From: Eucommia ulmoides
Lineage: Eukaryota > Streptophyta > Magnoliopsida > Garryales > Eucommiaceae
Direction of reading: 5' to 3'
DNA: 64,000 nt
Assembly (NCBI GenBank): GCA_016647705.1
Contig: CM028330.1
Span: forward strand, 47,086,397 to 47,150,396
Both the position numbers and the translations under genes were made by a program. Positions 1 through 12,111 of this stretch are shown here, one piece after another. Numbering within the stretch: the stretch's first letter is position 1; each line of letters starts with the position of its first letter. The notes under the pieces are model-generated. The model was not told the DNA's origin and made no database searches. It saw only the letters and a list, made by a program, of their open reading frames with translations.

Positions 1-1982
1 TAATCAACTAGGTGCACACACAAACAATAAAAATAAATAAATTAAGAATGCAGCACACCAAGATATATCATGGTTCACCAAGGTACTCTTGTCTAATCTA
101 GTCCTCCGAGCCCCATGAAGATTCGCACCCACTAATTCTCAAGATCCCTTTAAAGGTAGAAACCAAACCCTCACATCGATTCTTTTATAGGCTCAGAATC
201 AACCTTTACAATATCGTTTTCCCAGGTTAAGGAAAAACCTCTACTTTTTACAAGCTAAAGAATAAACTAATTCTTTTTAACACTAAGGCCAAAGAATCAA
301 AACCTCACCAAACACTCCAAATATCCTTTTACCCAGTAAGGATTGAACCGTTACAAATTTCACTCAAAAATCACAATTCTATCTAGGAAGAATCACTACC
401 TCAATCTCTTTACAGGAAGAGACTGAAAACCAGCTACCCTTGATTAAATACTCTCAATAGTATTTAACCCGTTACACTACTCACTAATACAAATTGATAA
501 ACAGAAAATCTCACTCGGAGCTTCTACCACCCCAGATAAATAATAACTCAATTAATATCTCAACTAGTTATAGAAAAACGTGAGATAAAAAATTTGATTT
601 TAACAAGATATGGGTAGCAAATATTTGAGCACGTAATCAGATTCATGAAATTGTTTGTAAAATATTTTTCTTCAATAAAAAACAGAAACAATTTCTAAGA
701 TCAATTTCCAAAATATAAACAAGTAATGCAATGATAGAATATAATTGAAAAGATCTCACCCGAAATCCAAGGAAAGAATAAATAGATCGATGTAACTTCA
801 AATCCGGTAGCAGCAAAGTTTAATCGCATTTAATTCTCAAGATCACTCTTAGAATAACTCACAAACTCTTAAAAAGATAACTCTTAGAAAATCTCACTCT
901 TATGATATGATATGATTTCTCTTCCTTAATGATATAAGAAATTCGCAGGTCTATTGAAGGGAGAATGAAAATAGCCATCTAACAGTTAGTTCACATGTGT
1001 CATGACAATTAATAGTACTTATAGACCCCTTATACCATAATGACTTTATTTTGGTTCAATTAACTTAATAACAGCTTTCAAATCTTTCAATTAAGTCCCC
1101 CAAATATTTCTCAAACTCAATTAGATAAAATAGAAACAATTTTACGTACCAATTTGAGAAATATTAAAAATTAATGAACCAAATCAATAGGATTTATATT
1201 TCAGGTGAAGCATATCTTAAATATAAAAATATCCCCAAAATCTCTCTCAAATCCTAACTAAAAATGACTACTTTTGGATATAATCTCGGAATAAACAGTT
1301 TCCTAAAACAACACGTCTAGTCAACCGACCAGTTGACTGGTAGATTCAGGTTGTAGCTAAGGGTGTTTATCGGTCGACCTGTCTGTCGACTTGTAGATTC
1401 AGAGAGTTCCTTTTGTCTTCACCGGTCGACCTACCTGTCGACTTGTAGATTCAGAAAGTTTAACTTCTCTTAGTCGGTCGACCTACCTGTCGACTCATAG
1501 ATACAGAGACTTCATGCTAATTAGTCCGGTCGACTTACCAGTCGACTTGTATCTTCTGGATCTCTGTTCTGAACTCGTTTTCAACTTATTCTCTTTTATG
1601 TTTTCGTCTCTTTAACCATTTTCTCTTCTAAATAAGCTCCACTAATCTTCTTATATTCCATTTTAGTCATTTAAAATTATTTATTTTCAAATCACATATT
1701 TGAGCAAATAATTTCACTTAATCAAAACACACATAAATAATAAATACTTTTTGTGCCGTATGGGTGTTCCTAATTGGGATATTAAGAGTTGACATTTACC
1801 TGGGTTATTTTCTCTAATTTCTTCAAACTCTTAATTCTTCAATATCTTCAACATCATCGTTTAACATCCATTTAATTTGCATCTTCATCACTGGAACTTT
1901 AAATCCCTGAGACACTCAATTAAAACATTAGTTCTACCAAAACATCAACACTTAATTATTCATCAAAATCTTAGGATCAACA
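1..1982 (-). mobile_element. Family B LTR (B3), Sirevirus-like, cut by window edge
   Basis: Read on the minus strand this begins TGTTGATCCTAAG at 1982 and runs leftward, colinear with the complete family B LTR at 48046-50280. By that alignment about 150 bp of its 3' end lie beyond position 1. It carries the family's GTCGAC array and, near position 1, the same tail region (GTGCACCTAGTTGAT on the minus strand). Whether it is a solo LTR or the 5' LTR of a larger element cannot be told from this window. It abuts the pararetrovirus-like coding piece that starts at 1983. Family assignment to Sireviruses rests on the LTR tail shared with element A. Confidence 0.85.
1316..1555 (-). repeat. GTCGAC-pair array inside LTR B3
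   Basis: Four units of about 57-60 bp, each with two GTCGAC-like half sites about 8 bp apart, followed by a TAGATTCAGAGA-like spacer. The same array is present in B1 and B2 on the plus strand. It is a conserved part of the LTR and not a separate satellite. Confidence 0.8.
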
Positions 1983-2414
1983 AGATATGAGGCTTATCAC
2001 ATAATCTCCCTTTCGAAAAATCGTCCCCAAGAACTTCCTACATTTAAACCTGATCAAATCTACAAGGATTACCCTATACTCAAAACTGCTAAAGAAATTG
2101 AAGAATTTGTTAACGTCAGAAGAAGTCTGGGATTTTATGTTCTTGAAAAGAATCTTAAAAAGTTTCTTACATGGGATAGAGGATATGTCTATCCCATGAG
2201 TACTAAAGGACTGTTGATTCTTATAACCGAATGTAAAGAGTTATATAGTGTTGCTAAACAAGCTGCTGGAAGTTTACTTCAGAAAATCAAAACTGTTAAC
2301 TTCGCTGCTAGGGAAGAAGTAAAGGTCAATGTCTGTAAACTGCTCAAACATACACCAGGAAGCTGCCAACATTGCAGAAATGACGAAAGTAAAGACAAAA
2401 GGGATAATTTGTGA
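1983..2414 (+). pseudogene. Endogenous pararetrovirus-like coding fragment, 3' end
   Basis: One frame is open for 143 codons from the edge of LTR B3 to a TGA at 2412-2414, with no start codon visible because the upstream part is lost to B3. The predicted piece is Lys-rich, with a Cys-x2-Cys pair near its end. An acidic Ser/Asp-rich tail follows in another frame up to about 2460, which suggests a late frameshift. I cannot name the protein from its residues. The pararetrovirus idea comes from the promoter-like block just downstream (as-1-type motifs, TATATAAG, AATAAA), as at the end of a Caulimoviridae genome unit. A decayed host gene remains possible. Confidence 0.4.
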
Positions 2415-2460
2415 AACAAGTGAAAGTGATGATGATAGCGATGCATTCTTGATGCTATAA

Positions 2461-2820
2461 GACGTCACTGTGTGCGTCACCAATAAAAGGACCGTCACGA
2501 TGTACAAACCCGTGACCTTTGCTGATAAAAAGTTGCTTGAGGAAAAACCCACTAGTCGTCATCTGTCAGTCATTGATTATTGTGTACTTGTCTGCCTGTA
2601 ATAATGAAGAATCTTACTGTTCACTTTTTACTATTTACTTTTTGAAAATGTAATCCTTTTACTATTCACTTTTGTAACAAGAATGGATTGTAATTTGGAG
2701 TTCGTGGCTATATAAGCAGCTCATCTGCTTAGAGGATAAATAGACTTGAATACCCAAGATGTTTAACTTCAACATATGTGTGTAATCCTCTGAGGGGAAA
2801 GTTTCCCTACTATAAATAAA
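2461..2820 (+). promoter_or_regulatory. 35S-like promoter and polyadenylation block
   Basis: Three CGTCA motifs (TGACG on the other strand) lie at 2463-2467, 2475-2479 and 2493-2497. The first two are separated by exactly 7 bp, the spacing of the as-1 element in pararetrovirus 35S promoters. A TATATAAG box is at 2709-2716 and AATAAA at 2815-2820, about 106 bp further on, with a GGGGAAAGTTTCCC hairpin just before it. A TATA box followed closely by a poly(A) signal fits the terminally redundant transcript of Caulimoviridae. The as-1-like pair sits about 230 bp upstream of the TATA box, further than in the classic 35S promoter. Confidence 0.5.
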
Positions 2821-3088
2821 ATGTTTTGAAGTTTCAAAAATAAGTGTTTTGTTTCTTTAACGTGTTTACCCATATCATCTTGTCAGAGTTATACTATATC
2901 TTCTAGGTGAACCTGGAGAGGTAGAAGCTTGATCATGTGTCTGGACCTGCTTGCCTTTGTTGTTGTTTATGTTTGTGTTTTAGGCGTTTTGGGGCATTGG
3001 TGACACTAAAGGATTGAAGCGTCCCAAGAGGGATATCACCTTTGGTTCGAAGAGAAGACATGGTGGACCTTTGAAAGGTATAAGGTAA

Positions 3089-3244
3089 ATTTTCGGTAAA
3101 GAAAGGTTCTCTTATCACGAAGTTTTGCATTTTATAAGTGGTAAAGCAAATGAGTACTCTAATCCATTCACCATGAACAAACAAAATTTTATAAAACACT
3201 TTTTACCTATATTTGATGATATTAAACTTGATTCACTTCAAAAT
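3089..3244 (+). pseudogene. Pararetrovirus-like ORF, left half, split by LTR D2
   Basis: A frame open from 3089 (after TAA at 3086-3088) runs into the TSD AAAAT at 3240-3244. If D2 and one TSD copy are ignored, the reading continues at 5824 in a frame open to about 5934. That supports one ORF interrupted by the LTR. No conserved catalytic motif is visible. Function unknown; the link to a pararetrovirus is by position downstream of the promoter-like block. Confidence 0.4.
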
Positions 3245-5823
3245 TATAAGACCTTAATCGTAGCATGTACGTCATTTCAGTTGTATTTTAGAGTAGTTGG
3301 GAAAATTCGGGGGTGAAACTAGGACAATTAAAAATTCAAATAAAAAGTCTAGGGGTCAAATTGAAAATATAGAAATATTTATTCTAAACTTTGGGATTTC
3401 AAATTGTCACTTAAATTATAAACTAAAAATTTTGAGGGTTTAAATTGCGATTTAAGGAAATTGTGAATAGTACATTAGGCTAAAATAAGGATGTGAAGGA
3501 GTTGGGGGGAGAAAAGGGTAATAAAATAAAAGTTTTTTTTTAAAACACATATTATACATATACATATGTGGGTGATTTGCGCTGCCGGCCGACCGATGAA
3601 CCAAAACAGAGAAGAGTGAGACCGGCGACGTGGCAAGATCAGATCAAACCTCTACCCACTTAGTTCATGCATATAAATACCAACATCATGAGTGAAGATC
3701 TGAAAAAGAGACGAAATCCGAAGGAATTTCAGAAAATCTAGAGAGAGAGAGGGAGGATCGGAGGGGGGTTCGTGATTGACGGCAGGAAGGGATTTTTGCC
3801 TGATCAGCCGGCGATTGTGGGTGTGAGAGAGTGTACTCATAGTTGTTGTGTTCAGATGTGAGGGTGTGTAGGGTTGCTGCTCGGGATCGTTGATGGTGGA
3901 GGGTTCTCCGGCGGGGCAGTGTGTTCTGGTTACAGGGGTGTGTGTGCACGTGGGTGTTCGGATTCAACGTGCATGTGAGGGGGGTGATCGTCGGTGAGCT
4001 ATATGGGTGGTGGTCACCGGAGTTGGCAAGGGAAGAGGAGAGAGAGAGAGGATCGGCGGTGACAGGTTCGGTTGCCGCCGTTGGTGAGTTTATCATCGTT
4101 CCTCCAGCGACTGCGCATGTGTGGGCATGAGATATTTTCGGCGTTGTGTGTGCGTGTGCATGGACGTTGACGGTGAAGTTTGTTGGGAGGAGTGAGAGCC
4201 CGGCCGGCGTAGAGGTGGTTCGGCGGGTGCTCGAAACTGAAACAGAACAGAAAAAAAAAAAAAAAAAAAAAAAGAAGAAATTACAAAAACAACCCCAATA
4301 AAATTCGAAATTCATCCCGTGGCCCATGAACGTATCGGAACAGGTAATATTTTTATCGGATACTATTATCGATTAAATTAAATTGTTGGGAATTAAGATT
4401 TTTCACATTCGTAATAGTAATTGTCGTGATCGTGATAACATTTTTATAATCGCTAATTTTAATAAACTGGTACAGTAAACTTAACAGAGCGAAATTAAAT
4501 AAATAATAATTTTTGTAATGAAATGTGGGGAAATTATGGAAAATTTGGACTTGCCTTCATCTAATTTGGTTATTTTAAATACGATATTAATTTATGCCAT
4601 ATTACTATTAGGTTCGCAGGCACCGGAGTTTCGGTAGAGAGTAGTTAGCAAAAGCTTTTGGGAACGGATCATGAGGTGAGTGTACTGTCTTCTTGCCAAA
4701 TTATTTTTTTCATATAAAATGGCTGTACTGAGACTGAATGATTTTATAAGACGATATGGATCAAGCAGGTTTTAGGATGAGTGAGTAAAAATGGATTTTC
4801 GTGAGATTACAATAGTTTTCGAAAGAAAGTTAAGAATGATTTTCATTGGATTCGGTAGTTTAAAAAGAGAGTGGAAAAATGGTTTTAGTAAAAATCAGAC
4901 GTTTTTTTAAAGTAAAAGAAATATATGATTTTGAATTAAAAATAAGTTTTGGAAATAGAGAGTGATGGTTGAGATTTGTCGACATTGATTAGACGATAAT
5001 ATTGGTTTGTGAATTGATGATGACGTTATTAATTTGACAATGCTATGGTATTTATCTGCTTCGGCAGAGTGATATGATCCGCTTCAGCGGAGTGATGTTA
5101 TCCGCTTCGGCGGAGTGATGTTTATCTGCTTCAACAGAGTGATGTTAGACGTTTATACTGCGCAGTGATTATCCGCTTCGACGGAGTGATGGGTGTTCGT
5201 AGGAAGACATATCCAACGGATGGTACGGTACCGTTGCAAACTCCCGATCGTAAGGTTAAAACGATCACTAGGGCTGGCCAGCGTGTGTGTGTGTTTGAGA
5301 GGATGTTTTGAGATGTGGTATTTTTCTTATACTGGGTGATTTATTATGGTGATTGGCATGATTCGTATACTAAGTGATTTTGCAAGGAACTTATATATAG
5401 TGCTTTATTCTCACTGCTAATATTATGAAAACTTTGGCGAGCTACGTAATGTTTACATATTTAAGCTTGATCCATTTAGATGTTGCAAAATAAACTATTA
5501 TTACTATAAAAATGTTTTACTAATAAGACAGTACACTCGCAGGTACAACGGCTAGGAGTCGGTCTCCTACTGGCACTAGGTAGAGTTACGTGATGGAGTC
5601 ATATAGGCGTTTGAGAGAGGCTGTCAAAGGCGAACCTATAAAAGGTTCATGGATAAATATTTTTTTGTTAGTAAAATTTCGGGACGGATGTGTCCCCCAT
5701 AATAGATGTTTGTATTATACAGTGGGTGTATATTGTTATTCATTTGGGTATTTAGGTATTGGTGATGTCATACTGTAATCACGCCAGCCTCGGGATAACG
5801 GGTGTCCGGGACAGGTTGTGACA
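3245..5823. mobile_element. Solo LTR D2, TSD AAAAT
   Basis: Begins TATAAGACC (a TG tip mutated to TA) and ends GTTGTGACA. It is flanked by AAAAT at 3240-3244 and 5824-5828. It is colinear with LTR D1 (36240-39542): both share GGTTCGCAGGCACCGG, GTGAGTGTACTGTCTTC, CAGTACACTCGCAGGT and a GGAGTCGGTC..CTACTGGCACTAGG segment in the same order. At 2579 bp it is shorter than D1 (3303 bp). No internal region or second LTR is attached, so it is a solo LTR. The tips (TGTAAGACCC...GGGGTGTGACA) fit Ty3/gypsy LTRs, but the lineage is unproven. Confidence 0.88.
5050..5192. repeat. Minisatellite inside LTR D2
   Basis: About five or six copies of a roughly 24-bp unit resembling TATCCGCTTCGGCGGAGTGA. The same position in D1 (38616-38750) holds a different, longer unit, so the array has turned over between copies of the LTR. 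Confidence 0.8.
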
Positions 5824-6564
5824 AAAATGTTTATAAATTTCTCGACGAAATTTGTGCTTTGGAGATTGCTTATACTAGAATCATAAAAGAATACCTGCAA
5901 CCAAACACTCATATGACCTTTATCGAAACCTAGTTTTGTAATAGACAGAGACAAAGTGATAGAAGAAAAGTTGAGTGTCTTACTGCGATTAAAAGATGTC
6001 TTGAAGAAATAATTAGAAATGATTTCTCTGAAAATGATCACATTCATGCTGAGTATGCTGCTAGAAGACAACAAAATAGAAGAATGGCTCTCAGAGCTAG
6101 TCGGTCTTGTAATTATACTTCTCATAATGAATGCCCAAAGCTTTTTGAACAAATTTATACCTGCTTTAGATGAAATTATTATTGGATCTCAAGAAGATGT
6201 TTATATATTTTATGATCAAATAAATTCTGCTATAAATGGTATGCAAAATATGATGGATATGGATTATACTATTTATGAAAATAGTATTATTAATAATTCT
6301 TTCATAGAAAAAAGGTTAAGTGATACGAGAAAACTTGAATTATTATATTTTATTCGTTATAATCTAAGAAACTTAATTATCGGATTCTATAGTAAAAGTG
6401 GCCCATATGGGCCTAATTATTTTAAGAAAGAATTGCTAGTTGAATTTTTCGCTGTTGGCTATTCTGACCTGCACAGTGATATCAAAGGTAAAAAAGAATC
6501 ACAAATTAATGAAAAAAGTAAGTGTGAAGGCCATAATCCATCAATTACCATCAATCTCTTATAA
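5824..6564 (+). pseudogene. Pararetrovirus-like ORF, right half, frameshifted
   Basis: The frame entering from the TSD is open to a TAG near 5934, continues open beyond it to about 6167, and is then replaced by the +1 frame, open to 6564. A third frame is open from 6440 to 6775. The pieces read as one decayed ORF with at least one nonsense and one frameshift mutation, of Lys/Asn/Ile-rich, AT-driven composition. I do not recognise a domain: no reverse transcriptase or protease motif is visible. Its only context is continuity with 3089-3244 across D2 and the promoter-like block upstream. Confidence 0.35.
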
Positions 6565-7929
6565 TATAGACATAAAGGAAAAAATGACCATTCAGAGTCA
6601 TTTGAAGGAACAAAATACCATTTTATCCCAACGGTTTATTATTAAACAACATAAACTCGTTGAAAAGTTTAATCCCGTTTTTAAATATTGCAAAACTTTA
6701 ATGACAAAAATGCCCAGTGATCATGCGAGATTGACTTTAACTGAATTTTTTCATATTGGGTTGGATTTAAATTGAAAAACAGTTACCTTTTTAAATATTG
6801 AATTGAATGGAGAGATTTCCGAATTAGTCTAGATTTCAAATTTCAAATCTCCATTGTTTCTAGTTTTCTTAATACTGTGCACAGTAAATTAGTAGTAATC
6901 ATAATTATATCATTTTCTTTTAAGTTGTTGATGTTAAATTCAACACAAATTTAAATTTTGCATTCGTCCTGCTGAATTCAACACATAACTGAATGATGAG
7001 TTGTCTATTTAATAAACAACTTGATGTGTTAAATTCAACGTGGATGAATTTTTCTTTTAAGAAAAAAAAAATTGATATCATTTTGAAGTTCTAAAACAAA
7101 GGATCATGGCTTAAATAAAAAATATTACAAAACAATCTTGAGAAATTGTTTGTTATTTACAAAAAAATTATTTCAATAAAACATGGTAATTGCTCCTTAA
7201 TTCCCTATTTTGGAGGATAATCTAATGGTCCAATATGGAAAGTTATGGGTATTTAATGATGGGAGGTCTGCCAATATCTTTCAAAATGTTGGTAACGTTA
7301 ATTATAAAAACAATGGGATCATTTCGTAATTTTGGTATCAAATTAAAATTCCTGAATAATCATCCCCCCCCCCCCCAAAAAAAAAAAAGATTTATTATTT
7401 TTTACTTTTCGGAATAAGTCAGAAATACATATCTTTACTTTGTTGGTTTTTAAAAATGGACTCTCAAGTAACCATAATAAAACTTTTAGTCTTCAGAGAT
7501 TTTTAGAAAATAATCTGATGTTATTTAATCATCTTTTTTCTTCTATTATTGACGTACAATGTCATTCTGTTAAAAAATCAAAGACGTGAACATTTATATT
7601 TTTATTATGATATTTTAAAATATTTTAATACATTTTAATTTTAATTCTGCTATTATGAATGTTCATTATTCTTTAAGTGAACAAATCAACATAATACAAT
7701 CCCAGTATGAAGTTTCACCAAAATTTAAAATTAAAAAAATTGAAAAAACAATGATTAACAAAAATAAATCTGTGTGAATATTTTATCAAACCACATTAAC
7801 ATGCGCCCAAACACCATGAACAACAAATCAAAATATCGAAACCCCCTAAGATCAACAAAAATAAAATAGGCATTAACCTTCACCAACCACAAGTGACACA
7901 TTCAGCCCAAAAACTAAAACAAACAGTTC
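6565..7929. other. AT-rich DNA without recognisable genes
   Basis: A short third-frame continuation of the upstream pseudogene may reach 6775. Beyond that I see AT-rich sequence only, with a C-run followed by an A-run at 7366-7388. No LTR tips, TIRs or coding blocks were recognised. Confidence 0.5.
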
Positions 7930-8650
7930 TTAGACCCCGAGCAAATATTCACAAAAAACAAATTAAGAAATGTGAAAGAACCCTAAGATTAATGAAAAAA
8001 AACATTCACCTAAATAAACAAAAAATTTCACAAAAATCAATAAAATCAAAACAAATCTAATAAAATCGGCTTGAACATTCACCAAATCGCAAATAAATGT
8101 CCACAAAACCAAACACTTGGAATGAACATTCATATCGGGGTATTTTATATGAACATCCAACATAAACATTCAAACCAAGTCTGAAAAGTTTCAAATCTGA
8201 AATTTTAATCACAATGACACGTTCGCCCTGAAAACTAAAAATCGGGGTGAACGTCCACCAAACCAAACACTGGGATGAACATTCATATCTAACTATTTTA
8301 CATGAATATTAAAACCATGTCTAGAAAATTACAATTCTGAAATTTTAACCACACTGACACATCTATCGCGTAAACTAAAAATCGATATGAATGTACACTC
8401 AATCACAACAAACATTCACCAAAAACCCAATCGATATGAACATTCATTGAAAAATTAACTAAAAGAATATTCACAATGAAATAAACCTAAAAACTCCCCC
8501 CAAAAATCAAGAAAGATCAACAAAACAGATCTGGAAAACGGTACAAACATTCACAAAAAACAACAAAAAATGACATGAATATTTACTGATTCGAAATTTG
8601 ATGATCAACTGGAACATTCACATAAATTGGAACATCCAAGGAACCAATTG
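7930..8650. repeat. Cluster of AACATTCA-type motifs
   Basis: About a dozen copies of AACATTCA(C/T), often as GAACATTCATATC or AAACATTCACC, are scattered through 0.7 kb. Longer stretches also repeat, such as the pairs at about 8118-8170 and 8272-8315. Spacing is irregular, so this is a motif cluster and not a clean tandem array. Origin unknown. Confidence 0.55.
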
Positions 8651-9110
8651 GAACATCGAATGTCCATCGCAATCGTGGAAAAATTCACTAACCAATTGGA
8701 ACATCCAACGAACAGATCTGAAAAAATCAAGATCTGGAATTTCCAAAGAGAGAGAGAAAGAAAGGGGTTGAGAAATCGCCGCCGCCAACAACCACCACAA
8801 TCGTCGTTTAGATGGGTTCGACAGTGGTTCAAAATGGATCGACGTCCACCATAATCGCCTACACCCACCGCAAGATGATTATGGCAACGAAGAAGGACGG
8901 TAGCAGAAACGACAACAGAGGTTCGGTGTAGAGAAAGGGGGTGGGGGGGTGGGGAGAAAAAGCCATTGAAAATTGAAGAAAATGTGGAGAACGGTTGAAG
9001 AACATGAGGTGTTAGGGTTTGAAGAAAATAGAGAGAGGGACGACTAGGTATTAGGGTTAGGGTTGTTTATTTTTATACAAAGGTACAATTGTTCATTCAT
9101 TCTTATTTTT
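8600..9110 (-). other. Possible minus-strand leader, origin unknown
   Basis: On the minus strand this stretch runs from CCCTAACCCTAAT through a pyrimidine-rich tract into an 87-codon open frame (8868 down to 8605) rich in Arg, Cys and Ser. It resembles the 5' region of a plant transcript or transposon, but I see no domain and no splice signals I would trust. Confidence 0.25.
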
Positions 9111-9857
9111 CAATTGTCGAGAACTTTTCTCTAAGAAAGTTTTTTACGAGGTTTAAAAAATAATCTTTTTTTTTTTATTTTTATAAAAGTTAACTTAGGA
9201 GAGAGAAAGTCCAATAATGTCCAAATAATAAAAGATCCAAAAAAATAATAAGATTTTTTTTTAAAAAATATCAAATATGAAGTGAAAAGCAATTTCATCA
9301 AAATTTCAACAGTACAAATTTTTAGCCAAACTGAAAAGAGATGACAGAAATAACATCCTCATTGTCCCGACAAACATTGTGGATCTTAAAATATTATTTT
9401 TATGGAACCGCGGTTGGAACGTTATCATTTCTCAAAATCTGATGTAATTAGAGACATGAAAATTAATGGTTTATACATACACGATAATGATTGTAGAGAG
9501 TACTAGGAGTCGAAGAGGCTAATAAATGTTTCAATGAGTCGGATTCTGACCCACATGGGAGATGGTATGGGCACACGCACATTGATACGATTTGTTCGTT
9601 TTATTGCATGAAATTCGTTGCATGCGGCCGCATGTTAGTCACATCGTTACATGTTCGTTGGGGCGCAAGAACGAGCAAAATTATATAATAACATATTTGA
9701 TATCTTAAATATTTTTAATCGTTAAAATTATTTTGATCCAACATTTAACATCAAATACCATTTTATAATTCTTTTTACCCTAATGTTATCCCTCACAAAT
9801 CTCGCATAAAATTTTCAAAACTTTTTACTTCAATTTTTTTATTTTTTTTTTCTTTTT
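9111..9857. other. AT-rich flank left of element F
   Basis: Non-coding. Contains a 14-bp perfect palindrome, CATGCGGCCGCATG, at 9621-9634 and a T-rich tract (about 9833-9857) directly against the F LTR, which obscures any TSD there. Confidence 0.5.
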
Positions 9858-11061
9858 TGTCGGAAATTGGCTAATACTTCAAGTTTGTCCAATTAGAGTA
9901 CACATGTGATTTCCTTGTTGAGGTGGAGGTGATGTGTGCCACAAACCGAGCTCAAAGACTGATAGATTTCTCTTGCTTTAAGTTCCTGAGTCAATCCTTA
10001 CAGTCCGAGCTGAGATTTCGAACCGAAGTCCTGAGCTGTACCTGCAAAAAGACCAACCGGGATTGTGTCCGGTAAAGTCCCTCCAGCGTGAGAGTAAGAG
10101 CTCAAGGGAAAAGGTTCTAAGTGTTTTAAAATGAGTGAGAAACAGTACCTGGGACATTGAATGTTGGGAGTATTTATAGGCGAGGAGCTCGATTAGCACT
10201 GCCGGATCAGGAGTCTGATCTCGGTTAATTACCCTAATTTGGCACGTGGCCAATGAGTTGGTGAGTGGAGAGATTAACCTTTTGGGCTTGGCCTTCAGGC
10301 CTATGAAGTAGAGTCCATGGGCCGACACAATGGGAATCCGGAAAACAGGCCTGACCCAGGGTGATAGAGGAGCTGAAATGAGTCGTTGCGCCCCTTGGCA
10401 TTGATCCTGGGATGAATCATTGACCAAAGGCCAAGTAGACGTCAATGAGGCTTGAAAAAGGAGAAGAACCAAGGTGGGAGCGCTCGGAGGGCAGAGCTTG
10501 GTCCCCCGGCTCAATATTAGCCCTTAGAGGCTTCCATAAGCCCTGGGCTGAGTAGAAAAACGGGGGTTGCGAAGATAAGACAAGATGAGGAGTAAGGCTT
10601 GGGACCCATGGAGAGTAGGGATCGAACCCCTAGCCTTGGTCTGGATTTTCGGGGTTTCTGTAGGGACGAAATCGAGGAGAGGACTCAGGGCACACTTGCT
10701 CGGCGGAGGGTTCGCCACATGCAGGGTTCCGAGCAGGGCGTGCTCGGATGGCCCTGCTTGCTTAATTGCCCAAGGATTCTAGGCAGATAAGATGGATAGA
10801 GATCAACTTCACCCGTGCCCAAATACTTGAGGGAATGTCGTTCGGAAGGAGGGAATAGGGCTAATCGAGCAACTATTGCTTGGAGAGCACTGCTCGAAGC
10901 GTATCTACTATTTTGGCGATCTCTATGCAAGGCGACGTAACTTGGATCCTTCGGATTCCCTTTGGCTCTACTGAACAGGGCTAGTGCAGAGCACGAAGCT
11001 TGGTCGATCATTCGGCTTCTCTTTCTCTTTCTTCCTATTATTTTTCAGGCTCTATTTCCCA
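9858..11061 (-). mobile_element. F 3' LTR
   Basis: Colinear with 61441-62710, for example through GACCCATGGAGAG and GGGTTCGCC. On the minus strand it carries TATAAATA at 10178-10171, matching the TATA box in the other F LTR. Its left tip reads TGTCGGAAATTGG on the plus strand and its right tip TTTCCCA. The last 60 bp diverge from the other copy, so the right limit is good to about 10 bp. Confidence 0.82.
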
Positions 11062-11077
11062 TTCGTCTTCCTCTGGT
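11062..11077 (-). promoter_or_regulatory. F polypurine tract
   Basis: Minus strand reads ACCAGAGGAAGACGAA immediately before the LTR tip TGGGAAATAG. This is the expected place and composition for the primer of plus-strand DNA synthesis. Confidence 0.6.
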
Positions 11078-12034
11078 TCGGCATGTGGAGGCCTTAATGT
11101 TTTCCTCAAATTGATTACACGTGACCAGCAGTACGGGTCAATCGAGCTGTACCGCGTCATTTAGAGTTATTGGGCATCCTGACGCAAGTAGTGGGGCGAG
11201 CTCTTTTCTTGACCCCTTCCGGGGTTGGCATTGCGGTGTTGGCAAAATAGTCCGAGGCAATTCTCTTGTCCCAAGCCATCCAAGGCACAGTATGTCACCA
11301 TCGCCAGCTCGGAGATCCTCCAAGTCAAAGTCCCGGTTAGGAGCCAAATCTAGGAAATTGAATCCACTGTGATTGATGATGATTTGATGGGGGTATCGCA
11401 AAACATATACCTTTCTGGCCTCGATGGAGACGATCGTTCCCGAACTTGAGCACCGAGCATGTGTGCCCTCTCCGGGCTACCTGACCATCTTTATGCATGA
11501 GGGCGATAGTCGCGGTGTACATAATCTCTCGGGCAGAGGGGATAGAGCTGAGCTTTAAGCTCTTCAAGGATAAAATCTTCGCTAAGTTGTTGCCCCGAGG
11601 TGCTGGATGGTGCTACATCTCGTCTAAGTCGACCTTCTTGATCGATTTGGACTCATCTATTCATAATTGGAAGCCCAAATTCTTTTACCTCGGGAAAACC
11701 GACTGGGAGTTCAGCCCGGATGATAATGGAAAATACTTCTTTCAGATGGAGTGAGGAAAAGTCGGTAAGGACTTTTGAGAGTAACGGGGGATGCTAGTCA
11801 GGAGTTTTTCGTAACTTTAAAAAATTTCTCCCTGTCTTAATATTTTTCTTTTTTGGTATAATACCTAAGAAGGCGTCCAGGAAGAAGAAAGCCGCTCCGA
11901 GGAATATAAGGACTGGGTTTTGAGAACGGTATTCATAAAGGTAAAAAAATGTATCTCCTCCACCCTGTACGATACATGTTTCTACTGTGCCCCTTCTCTA
12001 CCCCTGGCAGTTATCTCAGCCGAATCTAGCAATC

Positions 12035-12111
12035 GTAAGTGCAAGTCCTACTTTGTTGAATTCGAATATTTGTTTTTTACTAGTTAACATGTTTCTAGTT
12101 GCTTCGTGCAG
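12035..12111 (+). other. Candidate intron in F aORF
   Basis: Donor CG|GTAAGT, AT-rich centre with a T-run, acceptor GTGCAG. 77 bp is short but normal for a plant intron. Confidence 0.4.

Noticed and set aside
3686-4327. 213-codon minus-strand open frame in LTR D2
   Set aside because: Low complexity, with a poly-Phe start from an A-run; lies wholly inside a solo LTR and has no equivalent open frame in D1.
7366-7388. C-run next to A-run
   Set aside because: Plain homopolymers, prone to sequencing error; no structure around them.
9030-9065. Telomere-like CCCTAACCCTAAT on the minus strand
   Set aside because: Fewer than three units; such short runs are common in plant leaders and do not mark a telomere.
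9621-9634. 14-bp palindrome CATGCGGCCGCATG
   Set aside because: Isolated, with no second copy or flanking structure; kept only as a note in the flank entry.
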